Below, piece after piece: positions 21,885-33,623 of a stretch of 64,000 bases of DNA (its first letter is position 1; every line of letters starts with the position of its first letter). Source of the DNA: Paramacrobiotus metropolitanus (taxonomy: Eukaryota > Tardigrada > Eutardigrada > Parachela > Macrobiotidae); the NCBI RefSeq assembly GCF_019649055.1, contig NW_026570351.1, positions 62,001 to 126,000 of the forward strand, in the 5' to 3' direction. A model generated the notes under the pieces. It was not told the DNA's origin, did not search any database, and worked only from the letters and a program-made list of their open reading frames with translations. The translations under genes and the position numbers were made by a program.

Positions 21885-24060
21885 CGCCTAACGAGAAGAC
21901 AGGCCACCAAGGAAAGCTGCACCACTTCTGCTGACGGGAGCCTTCACTGGACGGCAGGCAAAGCAGGCCTACAGGCTACAACTATGACAGCTGTACCTCG
22001 GACAGCGAAATGCCCCTACCAACGGCGGCGCTCATTTCCGACGGGAAGTTAGGCCACTGGCGAGAGCTGCACCTTCCTCTGACGGCAACATAGGCCTCCA
22101 GTTGCAGCCGCCCCTTCCTCGGACGGCTGATAGGCCCTTACCCTCGGCGGCGCACACCTCCGTCAGCAAGCGAGAGATACACCTCCCGCGGACGGCAGTT
22201 AGGTACCCTATAAATGGCTGGCGCGCACCTTCGACGGCAAGCAGGCACAGCATCAGCGGCCGGACCTTCCTCGGATGGCAGACAGGCCCCCTCGCAACGG
22301 CGGCGCCCTCCTCTGACGGCAAGCAGGCACAGCATCAGCGGCCGGACCTTCCTCGGATGGCAGACAGGCCCCCTCGCAACGGCGGCGCCCTCCTCCGACG
22401 GCAAGCAGGCACAGCGTCAGCGGCCGGACCTTCCTTGGATGGCAGACAGGCCCCCTCGCAACGGCGGCGCACTCCTCCGACGGCAAGCAGGCACAGCATC
22501 AGCGGCCGGACCTTCCTCGGATGGCAGACAGGCCCCCTCGCAACGGCGGCGACCTCCTCCGACGGCAAGCAGGCACAGCATCAGCGGCCGGACCTTCCTC
22601 GGATGGCAGACAGGCCCCCTTGCAACGGCGGCGCCCTCCTCCGACGGCAAGCAGGCACAGCGTCAGCGGCCGGACCTTCCTCGGATGGCAGACAGGCCCC
22701 CTCGCAACGGCGGCGCCCTCCTCCGACGGCAAGCAGGCACAGCATCAGCGGCCGGACCTTCCTCGGATGGCAGACAGGCCCCCTCGCAACGGCGGCGCCC
22801 TCCTCCGACGGCAAGCAGGCACAGCATCAACGGCCGCACCTTCCTCGGACGGCAGACATGCCCTCTCGCAACGGCGGCGCCCTCCTCCGACGGCAGGCTG
22901 GCCACCAGAGACGGGTCACGGCCGCACCGTCCTCGAACCGCATCGCACCAAGACGGCCCACCAGGAACGACTGTGACCTTCGACAGCAGCAGACGACCAG
23001 CGACGACTGCACCTCCTTCGGGCGGCAGGACCCCAAAAGTCACGGCGTCGCTCTGGTCTGACGGCAAAAAGAACCACGAACGACAGCGGCGCCTTCATCG
23101 AACGGCAGATAGGCCACTTGGCAACGGCGGTGCTATCCTCCGACGGCAAGCAGGCACACCAACAACGGCGCACCTACCTCGAACGGCAAAGAGGCCCCTT
23201 GCATCTTTGCCGCTCTCTTCTGACGGTAAGCAGGCGCAGCAACGACGGTCGCAATTTCTCGGATGGCAGACAGGCCCCAACGGTCGCGCTCTCCTTCGAG
23301 GAAAAAAGGGGGCTCGCTATGAATGGGGGCGCCTTCATCGGACGGCAAGCAGGTCCCCTAACAACGGCGGCTCCCTACATTTGATGGCACTGTAGGCCTT
23401 CTACTACGGCTGCACCTTCCTGGCACGGCTAGAGAAGCCCCCAATGGCCATTGCTCCACCTTTCGGGCGGCAAGGCGGCCCACCAACTACGGCTACACGT
23501 CAAGACCGGCCTCTAACTACGGCCGCACCTACCTCCGACGGCAAAGGTAGACCTTAGCGACACGCCGACAGCTCCGCGGACGGTATGGTAGTATTTCAAC
23601 TACGGCTGCACCTTCTCTTAATGCCACTTGGTGGCAAGGTATGCCACTAAGGAACGCCTGCACCTTCCTTGGGCGCCAGAGCTGATTCTTTACTGAGGCT
23701 GCGTCTACCTCTGACGTCAAGATGGAGCTGCAGTGACGGCTGCACATTTCAAGGACGGCAGACAGGCCCCATAGCACCGGCGGCGCCTGCCTCCGATGGT
23801 AAACTGCGCTGTTTCGTTGGCAAAGAAGGCACCCAACTACGCCTGTACCTCCTACGAGCAGCAAGGCGGTTCCTCCATCTTCGGCTGCACCCACTTCAGC
23901 CGGCAAGATAAGCCTCCAGCAACGGCTGTATCAACCTTCGCCGGCAAGGCGATCTTCCAACTTCGGCCACACCTAATTAGGACAACAAGGCAGGCTGCCA
24001 TTGACTGCGGCAGTAACTTCAACTATACAAAGCAAGACACCAACGACAAACTGCACCATT
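21885..24060. repeat. GC-rich minisatellite of about 41-bp monomers
   Basis: The region is built of degenerate units around CACCTTCCTCGGACGGCAxG followed by CAGGCCxxxxAACGGCGGC, about 41 bp each. The outer units are strongly diverged and the centre is homogenised into 82-bp dimers. Because 82 is not a multiple of three and the unit lacks stops, long open frames occur in several frames on both strands (319 and 393 codons on plus). I treat these as repeat by-products. Confidence 0.8.
22249..22905. repeat. Homogeneous 82-bp higher-order repeat core, eight units
   Basis: CAGCATCAGCGGCCGGACCT recurs every 82 bp (about 22249, 22331, 22413, 22495, 22577, 22659, 22741, 22823) with only one to four changes per unit. 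Each unit is a dimer of two diverged 41-bp halves. The uniformity of the core compared with its edges indicates recent amplification or gene conversion. Confidence 0.9.
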
Positions 24061-24629
24061 TCTGACGATAAGGTGGACGGTCCCGTTATCTAGCATGAAC
24101 AAGAATCTCCCTTCGCGACATCTGTACAGCGCAGCTCACCTGCAGCACGAACGGCTTCGGACATCCTTAACATTGACTAACAGTAAGGCCGATCAGTACA
24201 GTCACGGTTACAAGCTTTCACTGCGTAAGACAGGGCGCTCAGTCAGTCCAGTTCATGCTCTTACGATATACTCGCGCATAAGACTTGAACTCGAAAGCAA
24301 GCACGAGCAGCTTTTATACTGTTTAGCAGAGCTTACCTGACTCGTCAACGCGTTGAACGCACGCTGGATCATCTTCTGCGCCTCCTGCGCCTCCTGCGCG
24401 CCATCTGCTAAAAACTGTAGAAATGTTTTTGGAATTGTTCTCCATGTATAGTTAGCTGTCTCAGCGAATGTTTTCATAGGAAAATACGTACATACGGTAA
24501 ACATACTGCCCTGTGGTTCGGCTTATTATGACCAGTATTATGTGTTTGCTCATATAATATACTGTACATATTTGGCATTACTTCTATTGCAATATCGAGA
24601 CTTTGGGTAGGAGAATCTGAAGAATTTTA

Positions 24630-24840
24630 AAATCACGGCGAAATCTATTTGGAGTGTTCCACAAAATCATGTAAAACTTTCTTAAAAGCTAAGTGGTGCT
24701 TTACTGGAACCTTGTTCCTCGTTTATGCTGCGCACGCATAATTCCTCTTTGGTGGCGACACTGAGCTCGCCTACCACTTGAGACCCAAGAAGTCTTCAAG
24801 CTTGAAACTGCCTGCTGATGTTCTTCCATGTAGTCGAATA
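24630..24840 (+). promoter_or_regulatory. Conserved upstream block of the cysteine-rich family, copy before the 24.95-kb gene
   Basis: Contains AAATCTATTTGGAGTGTTCC, a diverged middle, CTCTTTGGTGGCGACACTGA and CACTTGAGA. The same ordered words precede other family members (about 29.2, 30.1, 36.1, 50.2, 58.7 and 61.2 kb). Here it ends about 110 bp before the start codon at 24950. Confidence 0.6.
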
Positions 24841-24949
24841 ATATTCGGACAGCTCAGACACTTATCAGGCTAATATAAATAACAGATTTTGCAGCGCAAT
24901 CAGCGTTAGCTATCGCGTTTGTCTTAAATAAACCTCTTTAGTGAGAAAA

Positions 24950-27045
24950 ATGGTATTTATCTGGCTTGTATTGTTATTCTCCATAATCCATGCAGAAGCA
25001 TGCCGGGAATCCACCGTTTACAGTTATGAGGTAGGAAAGTCACACTGTATTGGCAGTAAAAAGGCAGCAGACCATGATATATACACTATACGTTCAACAA
25101 GTTCTGGTAATCGCGTTAAGGCCAAAGTCCTTCCTCATAATTTTGTAATTATAAAGTTCGTTTAAAAAGCATTTAGGGCAGTCGATGCGCTGTGAGGCAG
25201 AAGCCATAAAGTTTATTTACGTCCACCAAAATTTTCGCAGTCACTCTACTGTCGAATGACCGTATACGTTACGCTGCCCCAAAAAACTTTTGCGCGTGTA
25301 AGATGCAGTACTTCTAGACTATGGAGAATGGGGTGGTGGTTTGGTTGACCTTTTACAGAATTTTAAGGACTTTCGCGTGCATCAAAACTCGGGCTAGTTT
25401 GGGATTTTTGTTTTCATTTTCCGTAAAGGTCAAATGTTTAAGAACTATAACATCGGATAATTCTGGGCAGAACGGGTTCACTGCATTTTTTTCACAGTTT
25501 CAAACTGTAAAGGACACAGGGTTACGAATATGTTTAATCGTATTTAGGGTTTTGAAATTCATTTATAAATTTTTGATAAAGGCTGCATACGGATATTCAA
25601 ATCATTTTACTGTAACGCAAAACGATACAATATGTTGAGACTGTGGAATTTTATTTGATGTTTAATTTCACTGAATATGAATTTCACTGAATATTCATAT
25701 TCAATAACAGCTTTGTCCCTTTCCTTAATGCTGCATCGACTTCTAGAATTTAGGCTAATCGGCATACTATGTTTTAGTGCATGGTTAACGCTTCGTCACT
25801 CCGCTTCGGCAGCGATAACATCCGTTTGGTCGGGGCTTTGCTTGGCCATGGCGACTGTGGCCAATCGGAGCCAAAAGTGGTAGAAACCCGGGGTGACTTG
25901 CGGGTCTTCACCGAAGCCGATATCGCGGCATCAGCAATAGTTTACCAGAAAACTTTCACGGTAAGGATTCGCTGGCGTGATTTATTTTGCTTTTGTAGCT
26001 TTTATACTAATATTAAAGATGGAGAAGTAACTTTCATTGTCACAAGAAGTGTTAAAACCTAGGAAAGAATCATGACGAGAGAGTACATTATTCCACCTTA
26101 ACTACTAACCCTGTCAGCAAAACATTATTTTGCTACAGCGATGCTTGCTTGCTGTGCTGTAGTATGACAGACTGTATGTTACGGTAACTCATTGATTATT
26201 TAATTAATTATAACATTATCCTTTTCACATTCATAATTCTGGTATAATAATGTTTCGTACTACATATAAATAGTGCCGTGTTTGCCAATGCGCAAATGGA
26301 GGTGATGCGCGACGGGACTGGCCGGATAAGCTGGATTGCATGTCCCATAACCATCCTTTGAAAAACCAAAATGTTTCCGATCTGTGCCAAAAATATGCCA
26401 TCGTTATACAGCCAGATGGTTTGACTTTGACGGCAGACACCACTACCGCTGCCATAACCACCGCCATAACGGCTGCCACAATCACAACGGCCAGTACTGT
26501 TACTCCTACTTGTGCTACTGTTGCTACCACAACAGTACCCCCCAAATCGCACAAGTCAGGTAAAGCGTTTAATTGGTCCCGGGTAGGCACTCGTATCACG
26601 CTCGCTGTCATACCTTGCAGGCAGGCCATACTGCCAAGGAATAATGGACATCGAAAACTACTGCTGTTGGCCTAGTCTGGCTGTGCTGGTCGACCTCGGT
26701 AAATGTATCCAGAAAACAGGCTGTCAAGAATGGAGATGGGAATACGGTTTTCAGAATTACACGGTGCGCAGCGGGGAAATCCAAGTGGGCGATGTCCCTT
26801 CTGCTTTCTGGGACAACCTTGATCCCGTTCTCCCATTATATTTTTATCAAGCACTAGACGGTTTCAGCAAGTGCAGTGGTGACTACAATCATTACCGTAC
26901 CGGTATCAACGATGAGCGAGGTCACCATTGTTGGGAATGCCGTGGAAAACCAAATTTCCAGGACCTGTTCAAGAAGGGATTGACGCTCCACCCTGACTCT
27001 AATCGCTACGTGCCGGGATACACGTGCCTTCCCGATCAATGTTAA
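24950..27045 (+). CDS. Secreted cysteine-rich protein, long form; exons 24950-25030, 25778-25960, 26274-26559, 26621-27045; 324 aa
   Basis: Four exons join in frame with normal GT-AG borders (phases 0, 0, 1). Exon 1: signal peptide MVFIWLVLLFSIIHAEAC, ending YSYE before GTAGGA. Exon 2: acidic segment starting CMVNASS, with FTEADIAASAIVYQKTF at its end. Exon 3: cysteine-bearing CRVCQCANGG, LDCMSHNHPLKN and SDLCQKYAIV, followed by a Thr/Ala-rich, mucin-like stretch. Exon 4: GRPYCQGIMDIENYCCW, then LVDLGKCIQKTGCQEWRW, FWDNLDPV, FSKCSGD, HHCWECRG, LFKKGLTLHPDSNRYVPGY and a final Cys. This is the most complete long-form member and the reference for the paralogues to the right. All exon ends agree with those of the paralogues at 46.5, 59.1 and 61.5 kb, which is the main support for the model. 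Secreted and probably O-glycosylated; function unknown. Confidence 0.85.
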
Positions 27046-27125
27046 ACTTAAGCTCCAAAACAACGCAGCCTCTGTTAACATTAAATTTACTGCAATTTTC
27101 AGTTGTACAACGCCTCCTTTTTTGC

Positions 27126-28554
27126 GTACGAGGACACGCTAAGTATGCGTGATAGACAAAAAAACCAGCGAGAATTAATCGAACACAATCTAATAGATTG
27201 TGTTCGCCATACACCGACGATAGACGGTCCGGTGTACGATACGATGGAACACCGTACCGTAATCATATCGTCGGTAATTTAGTGTTCGCTCTCATCACAG
27301 CCGACAAACGATAAACGTTATACGGTCAAATGTTGCCTCCGAAGTGAATCAGTTTTGGCAGTGGCAGCTGGCACTTTTGATGTGCTAAACTGCTTTTAGC
27401 TGTGAACCCGATGAAAACTAAAATTATAAATTTTTTTTCACACCAAAGCTGCTAGATTTGAGCACTGATGAGCGTTGTTATGAACATTTGAAGTTAAAAG
27501 CAGGCGTCTACGGAGTTCGAGTAAAAAGTTCGCGCTTAGTACTCCAACGACGCCGTAAGCTTTGCATGGTAAATTCAAATGGTTGCAAAACCGTTGGTTT
27601 TTGGACAAACTGCCCTCACTTGGTATCAAAAAACTTATTTTAACCTTGTCTTTCTTCTGATTCACTCCGTTCGTTAATCAAAACCATTCGAACTTATTCT
27701 GACACCTCAAAAGTTTCGTGATTTGGCACCTGTAGTCGTTCCAATCGATGCAATCGCCACCAAGAGCGGTTGCTATTTCGCAAGACTTAACGGTAAGCTT
27801 GACGATAGCTATGCTTTCTATCGTCAATCCTATCGTCAAACGGTCCGATAAGGGTACGCCATGATGACGTGCAAGAGCCTATCGTATATCGTACCGTATA
27901 TCGTAAGCATTTTTGTGCTTGCGAACACAATCTAATATGATAACCATGCCCGGTTCGTGCAACGCGGGCAACCTCCCAGGTTTGCAGTTGCTTGTAAACA
28001 CAGTAAAAATAACTGACTGAAAATTATGCAAACTTCCAACGCTCATTTCTCGTGTACTCTGGAATAGGACCATTCAACCAATATACCAGAAGACGCAGCA
28101 AAAAATAACGCGATTTTTGATACCAAATAAGTGAGAATATGCGCCAATCCAAACAGATTACAGCTATTTTCGTTTTCTCATAGACTTAGCATAGAATCCA
28201 CGCTCAAGGGTAACGTGTTCCCCACACAGACTCCTGTGCTAAGTCTACGAGAAACTCAAAAAGGCTATCATATGTCTTAATCGCTATGAACTGCAACTTG
28301 TTGGGTATCAAAAATCTTGTAGATTTTTTCTGCATCTTTTGCTACATTGGTCAAATAGTTTCGTTCCATAGCACACGAAGAATTAGAGCTGGAAGTTAGC
28401 ATACGCGTCTATGAAGACGAGCTGTTTACTACACAGTACGTGGACCGCCAACCCTTGGTGGCTGGGTGTGCTGCACAACACGTGATTGGTTATCATTAAT
28501 TCTCGCTGGTTTTTTGGTCTATCACGTACAGATATACTTAGCGTGTCCTCGTAC
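27126..28554. mobile_element. DNA element with about 55-bp inverted termini and internal palindromes
   Basis: GTACGAGGACACGCTAAGTA (27126) recurs inverted at 28535-28554, and the complementarity continues through GTGATAGAC and AAAAAACCAGCGAGAATTAA. Inside are a palindrome CGAACACAATC-TAATA-GATTGTGTTCG (27178-27204) whose left half recurs at 27920-27937, inverted ATCGTC words at 27211-27280 and 27795-27910, and a second inverted pair around ATAGACTTAGCAT/GTGCTAAGTCTAC (28180, 28233). This looks like several elements nested into one another, 80 bp after the stop of the preceding gene. No transposase frame. Confidence 0.6.
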
Positions 28555-29190
28555 TCATAATAAAAATACGCACGTTATAAAGTTTTACTCTTTTACTGCT
28601 CGTTTACAGCGAACACACCCGGTAAAACGTAAATTTGGAACCGCGGATAACCGTTTGACGCCATACAACCATATTTTAAACATACGGAGGCTGAAACTTC
28701 ATTTGAACAAGGTTATCGTTAAGTGACGAGCCCAGCCAAAATGTTCACGAAATTTAATTTCCTAATAATGTACGAAAAGGCAGTTCAGAGTTGCGGATAG
28801 GTGTATGAGTACTCTACTGTGCAGTAAATGGTTATAAAGTTCTGACAAACTTTTCAAATGTCTTTGCATCATGAGGACGGGATGCTTTGCGCCTTTGATG
28901 AGAGCAGTCGCAATGAAGACACAGATTTCAAGATATTTTTAGCAACAAACAGTGCAATGGTAGAAGGGTACCGCTGTATCGGTACCATAGAAAGAACCCA
29001 CGGTTGCCACAAGCCGCAAGTCTAAACGGGCACTGCGCTTTTTACCGATGCAGCCAGATACAGACAGTCTGTAAGTATGATTCTTTGTGCATCACTTTCC
29101 AACAGTTCGGCTTAATTATTATGGCTTGCATTGTTTTTAATGCTCAGTTACTTGCACTGTCGGCAGTTTTTGGTTATAGAAATCGCCGAA
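28555..29190. other. No gene recognised
   Basis: I see no conserved frame or repeat in this stretch, other than that it ends at the orphan upstream block starting near 29195. Confidence 0.35.
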
Positions 29191-29194
29191 TTAT

Positions 29195-29420
29195 AAATAC
29201 ACAATGAAATCTACTTGGAGTGTTCCCCAAATTATATCAGTTATAAGTGGGAAATTACTGGAATCTGCTAGGTCATTTGTGCTACACACACAGGAATCCC
29301 CCTTTCTAGCGAATGGATTTCTCTAGCCACTTGAGATCCCGGAAGATTTTAAGTGTAAAACTGGAAAGTACCGACATTCTTCCACGAAGTCGACTAAGAA
29401 TCCGGCTGCTTACTGTAGAT
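29195..29420 (+). promoter_or_regulatory. Orphan copy of the family upstream block
   Basis: GAAATCTACTTGGAGTGTTC, then GGAATCTGCTAGGTCATTTG, then CACTTGAGATCC and ACATTCTTCCAC follow the same order as the block before the 24.95-kb gene. No signal-peptide exon of the family follows within 700 bp, so this is probably the remnant of a lost copy. Confidence 0.6.
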
Positions 29421-30130
29421 ATTCCGAAATTTTGTTGAGTTCAGGATCGGCGACAGCACTTCATACCAGTTTAGTCTCTCTATAATTGCAAGTGAATCAA
29501 TTTTCATATAATTATCTGTATTTATTACTAGAAATTGTATATTTTCTCCTTCGCGTACGATTTTAAATATCTGTATTATAACTTGCCTCCAGTGCTTTAC
29601 AACTTTACATTATGCTGTTCTACTGCTGGTGTTGTGTGGCTAAAGGATGACATGTTGTGCCAGCATGATTGTTTGTGCAGAATGTAGGAAGTACTGTGAA
29701 GTATGAACACACTAGCAATATTCCATGTTATCTCGCAAGGTGGTGCTTTTTCTTATTGCTGTATCGTGAAAAACAAACGCTTCAAATATGAGAACCACCA
29801 CAAAAGCATCCTGGATGTTCTTTTTTAAAACTTCAACCTTTCAGCGTCGTTGCAGTGTTGGAATGTCCCAGAATGTGTGTAGAGGGCCTTATCTTTTGTA
29901 AAATTGTTAGTTAGCCTTCTTATGACCATCAAATATGCCGCATTGGACAAAATTACTTGTAAAATGTACAAGCAAAACTCGTGAAAAGTCTTTATAATGA
30001 AAATACTTTCGGATGATTCGGATAATTATGCCCTGTATTAATAGTATGCTTTGATTTATTTTATTATTTTTATATCGAGCATTCTTTTGCGGTATCAGCA
30101 TTCGCAGTTTCAACAAAAATAAGGCAGAAT
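29421..30130. other. No gene recognised
   Basis: AT-rich, no conserved frame. It contains fragments resembling the distal part of the upstream block (ATAAGCATACAACGAAATTT at its right edge). Confidence 0.35.
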
Positions 30131-30330
30131 TATAAGCATACAACGAAATTTATTTGGAGTGTTCTGCAAATTGCGTACAGTTCCAAGAGGTGTAACTGGC
30201 AGTTTAGTGGAAATTTAGAGGACATTTGTGCTGCAACGGCAAAATTCTATTTTAGTAGTGGCGATCGAAACACTTAACACTTGAGATCTGTAAGTTATAC
30301 AGTAGGTATGCAGTAAAGTAAATGCGTTCC
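30131..30330 (+). promoter_or_regulatory. Family upstream block before the 31.0-kb gene
   Basis: GAAATTTATTTGGAGTGTTC, GGAAATTTAGAGGACATTTG, TAGTGGCGATCGAAACACTT and CACTTGAGATC match the other copies in order and spacing. It is separated from the start codon at 31038 by the 564-bp foldback at 30399-30962. Confidence 0.6.
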
Positions 30331-30398
30331 GCCAGGAATTATGTGAAAGGCTTAAGGGGATCACTAGCAGTAGAAAGCGGGTTTGGGAAAACGGGAAT

Positions 30399-30962
30399 GG
30401 TTTGAAAACGATGGCCAGATATGTATTTTCACAACTTTGACTGAACGCAGAGATGATTTAGCTACACAATGGTGTGACGCGATCCTCTCTGGCCTGTGTC
30501 TAGACCGGGCTATTCATCAAACAAAGAAAAAACTTTGAAACCAACAGCTGAATGGGAAAGTTTCTTTGTTTATGATGTAATGTACACTGTTGTGTGTGTT
30601 TCTACTAAAGCTTATATACCGAAACATGTAAAGGAAAAGTTCAAAATGTAATGTTTCAAATAAAACGCAAAAAACACTTTTCGAAAAATGTTTTTTGCAG
30701 TTATTGGGAGTTCTATCTGTTGTGCAGCATTGGAGTTCGGTATATAAGCTTTCTAGTAGAAAACACACACATCAGTGTACATTACATCATAAACAAAGAA
30801 ACGTTTCCTTTCAGCTTTTGGTTTCAAAGTTTTTCTTTGTTTGATGAATAGCTCGGTCTAGACACAGGCCAGAGAGGATCGCGTCACACCATTGTGTAGC
30901 TAAATCCTCTCTGCGTTCAGTCAAAGTTGTGAAAATACATATCTGGCCATCGTTTTCAAACC
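30399..30962. mobile_element. Large foldback element, arms about 280 bp
   Basis: GGTTTGAAAACGATGGCCAG at 30399 and its complement ending at 30962 begin two arms that stay complementary almost to the centre near 30680 (for example GGCCTGTGTCTAGACCGGGC versus GCTCGGTCTAGACACAGGCC). Mismatches are scattered. It is inserted between the upstream block and the start codon of the 31.0-kb gene. If transcribed it would make a long double-stranded RNA. Confidence 0.9.
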
Positions 30963-31037
30963 AGCATGCGGTAGTAGTAGCATTATTTTCTTTGCATCCT
31001 GTATGAAATATTTTCTCATTATACTGTAGAAGGAAGA

Positions 31038-31777
31038 ATGGGATTTATCTGGCTTTTTTTGCTGTTATCGCTAACGTATCTGGGCATCACAACACAGCAG
31101 TCCATAACGCATAAATCAGGAAAGTCGTTTAACTTGTCGGTGATCTACGTTTGAATCTGTATTGTTAAGTGTGTTTTTACTGGTGGCCTATGACAAAATA
31201 CAGGGTTTTCTCAACGTACTGAATGTTTTGTTCTTCGTAGTTTGTACTTCTAATATTTGATACTTCATTAAGTAAATCGAATCGTATTTTCTTCTCATCC
31301 GGTGTGCTCATCGGTTTGTTTAACAGATAGTTATTATATCTTGCAGGTCTACCATACTGCGAGGGAATAACGGACATCGACAACTACTGCTGTGTGTCTC
31401 TGGCCGTGCTGGTCAACAAAACTGAATGCCTGCAGAAAGCAGGCTGTAAAGGGTTCAACTGGGACGTGGATCCTGATTTACCTGAATATCCAAAGGTTAC
31501 CGCTGCGCAAGTGGAAGTGAGTGATGTCTCACCGGCTGCTTGGGACGCTCTGGACGCAGTTTCCCTGTCACTTTTCGAGGACGGAAGGAGAGCTCTGGAT
31601 GGATGCAGTGGAGACTTCAGTCCACCACTTCGGTACAAGGAGCGCTGTGAGCGTTGTCGTAATAATCAGTTCAATTTCCTGAGGCTTTTCCACAGAGGGC
31701 TTACGAAGCTGGGTAGAGGATACGGAGACTACGCGAAAGCACGCAAGTGCCATCCGAATATTGACTACTGTCCTTAG
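31038..31777 (+). CDS. Secreted cysteine-rich protein, short form; exons 31038-31119, 31347-31777; about 170 aa, abnormal donor
   Basis: Exon 1 encodes a signal peptide (MGFIWLFLLLSLTYLGITTQ) and ends ...HKS. Exon 2 starts after TTATATCTTGCAG, phase 1, and encodes the C-terminal cysteine domain: GLPYCEGITDIDNYCCVS, NKTECLQKAGCKGFNW, AAWDALDAV, LDGCSGD, RCERCRNN, LFHRGLTKLGRG and a final Cys-Pro. The long-form acidic and Thr-rich exons are absent, as in the 50.5-kb gene, whose exon 1 has the same 82-nt length. The expected donor reads TCAG|GAAAGT instead of TCAG|GTAAGT, so the GT is lost. Either splicing uses a non-consensus site, this copy is newly disabled, or the base is an assembly error. 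All coding frames are otherwise open. Confidence 0.7.
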
Positions 31778-32507
31778 CCTTAACCAAGCCGAATGCAATT
31801 TAGCGCGAGTTTGTATTAGAACGTATTAAAGCTGCTATTCACGGTACTGAGTGTATAGTGTATACATGTACCATCCGCGACGCCGCGATGGCCACCATGC
31901 TGTAAACCCGACTGCGCCTTCGTGGCTCTACGCAGCCTTTTTCAAACTATTTTATACCTGAGAATTGTGAAAAATGATATCATTAGAAATTAAATGCCAC
32001 CGGTTGAAAAGCAACAGAGGGGCTCTATGGACGTTCTATGTGTAGATTGTTCACGAGACCTGTCAGCGGCTAATGATCTCACGGTTTCTATAACCATACA
32101 ACATATGCGGCACCGTTTTATATGCCCGAACCAGTAGAATAGTGTTTAATACGCGCATAACAGCACATAACAGCGTTTACTGCATAACATTCTCGTACTG
32201 TCGTACAAAACAGCTTTTAGTGCAGCTCTGCAAAAGATCCTCAAAACGTTTGCAGCTGCATCTGCTAGTTACGGTTTGTCTTTATGCAAGGTACAGCCGG
32301 CAATCATATCTATAATCTATGTAATCGTGTCCATACTAGATTCTTAACAGTATCTAATGAAATTATACGTCGCTTCTATTAGTACGTAGTGGGGTCGCTA
32401 GGAATGAAAACATATTTGTGAGTCATGGACCATGGTAGCACCCCAGTGTCAACATTAACAGGCACAAGACAATGACTACCGTATTGATGCCATAACACAG
32501 AATTCTG
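31778..32507. other. Intergenic, nothing recognised
   Basis: Lies between two convergent genes. No conserved frame or repeat was found. Confidence 0.4.
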
Positions 32508-33623
32508 CTAGCATGGTCCATAGCAAGATGTGTTATAAGAAAACACCGAACCCACGCGTGCGCTATTGTACGTCAAATTACGGGCACAATCCACACTGAG
32601 CACTGCGGGCGCCAGTTTGATGGTATTAACAATCGGTGTGCGATAGTTCCCCACAACCGACACCTCGCCTTCCTCTTTACCGTCCGTAAGATAAGGTCTC
32701 CGCTTGAGAAAATTGCGGAACCACGCCAACGAGCAGTCACAGTGGATGCGGCGCACTTTCTCAATGTCCGCATCGGTCAGTGTGACCATCTGTTGCCGTC
32801 TCGGCGGGTTCGGATATTCCTGGATTCTGCGTAGTTCGTACACAATTCCATCTTCCAGTACCAGGCTATCCAGGTGCAGCAAATCGGTGAAAGTGTACTC
32901 TTCCAATGTTTCGATAGTAAACATGTAGAACGTGATCATCCGGACCGCCGGGATGCGTGCGAAGTCCCGCTTTTTAATTACCATATTGAAGCAGTTCTCC
33001 ATGCGCAGCCGCACTAGATTTGGCAGCGGTCCGGCATCGTACAGTTTAGCGGTGGTGATCGTTGTGGCGCATTTTTCTATCACCAGGTCGATCACCTGGT
33101 GACGCACAGGATCCATGACGTCATGATGCAGAAGATCTTCCATATCCGCGAACTCCCTTACTTCCAAGGTTACAGCGCGGTTGGGACTGGTGATCTTGAT
33201 GTTCTTGGTTACTTGAGCAAAGTTTGTGCGGTTCGCCCACGCACACCCAGCTCTTAGATACGTTCGCGAAAACAATGGGTAACTTAGGGAGTGGTCCTCG
33301 TCGCATTCTTGCACCATAAAAACCGGATTGCAAAGAATTGTCGAGTTCTTACTAAAAGCAAGATACGCCAGACACTCCGCTTTGGTCAGGTTGTCCGTGC
33401 GAAAAGCGAATGGGGCCGGCACAACCGATGCGTCAAGAGAAGCACTGGGTTGCGTTACTTTGTGGCAGTCCACTTCAAGATCCCCAACATTAGTGGCAAC
33501 TTCTCTGAAAAACATTGTCTTTTTACGGCAGTCATGCTACAGTTAATGGTTTTCTTACCTGAAACTACGGCACCAGGCAAAGCAAAACGAAGCAATAACA
33601 GCAGAAATATGCAATAAATTCAT
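32508..33623 (-). CDS. Secreted LRR-like protein, two exons (33623-33559, 33504-32508), 353 aa
   Basis: Exon 1: signal peptide MNLLHISAVIASFCFAWC, ending TTTCAG|GTAAGA. Exon 2 begins after TTTTTCAG in matching phase (Arg split 2/1): REVATNVGDLEVDCHKVTQP. The N-terminal cysteine region has TKAECLAYLAF and CNPVF, then SPNRAVTLEV, DPVRHQVIDLVIEKC, and leucine-rich units LPNLVRLRMENCFNMVIKKR and YTFTDLLHLDSLVLEDG. The cap follows: HCDCSLAWFRNFL, LSVDCARNLTYNSAR, FSYNTSCYGPC. Close relative of the gene at 10.9-12.0 kb and the intact counterpart of the pseudogene at 12.97-14.04 kb. Secreted, no membrane anchor. Exon 1 is only moderately hydrophobic, so signal cleavage is inferred. Confidence 0.87.

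Noticed and set aside
22102-23395. Long overlapping open frames (319 and 393 codons) on the plus strand, with several on minus
   Set aside because: They coincide with an 82-bp minisatellite lacking stops in many frames. They have no initiation context, domain or splice evidence.
28466-28726. 86-codon frame with hydrophobic start
   Set aside because: It spans the terminal inverted repeat of the 27.1-28.55 kb element.
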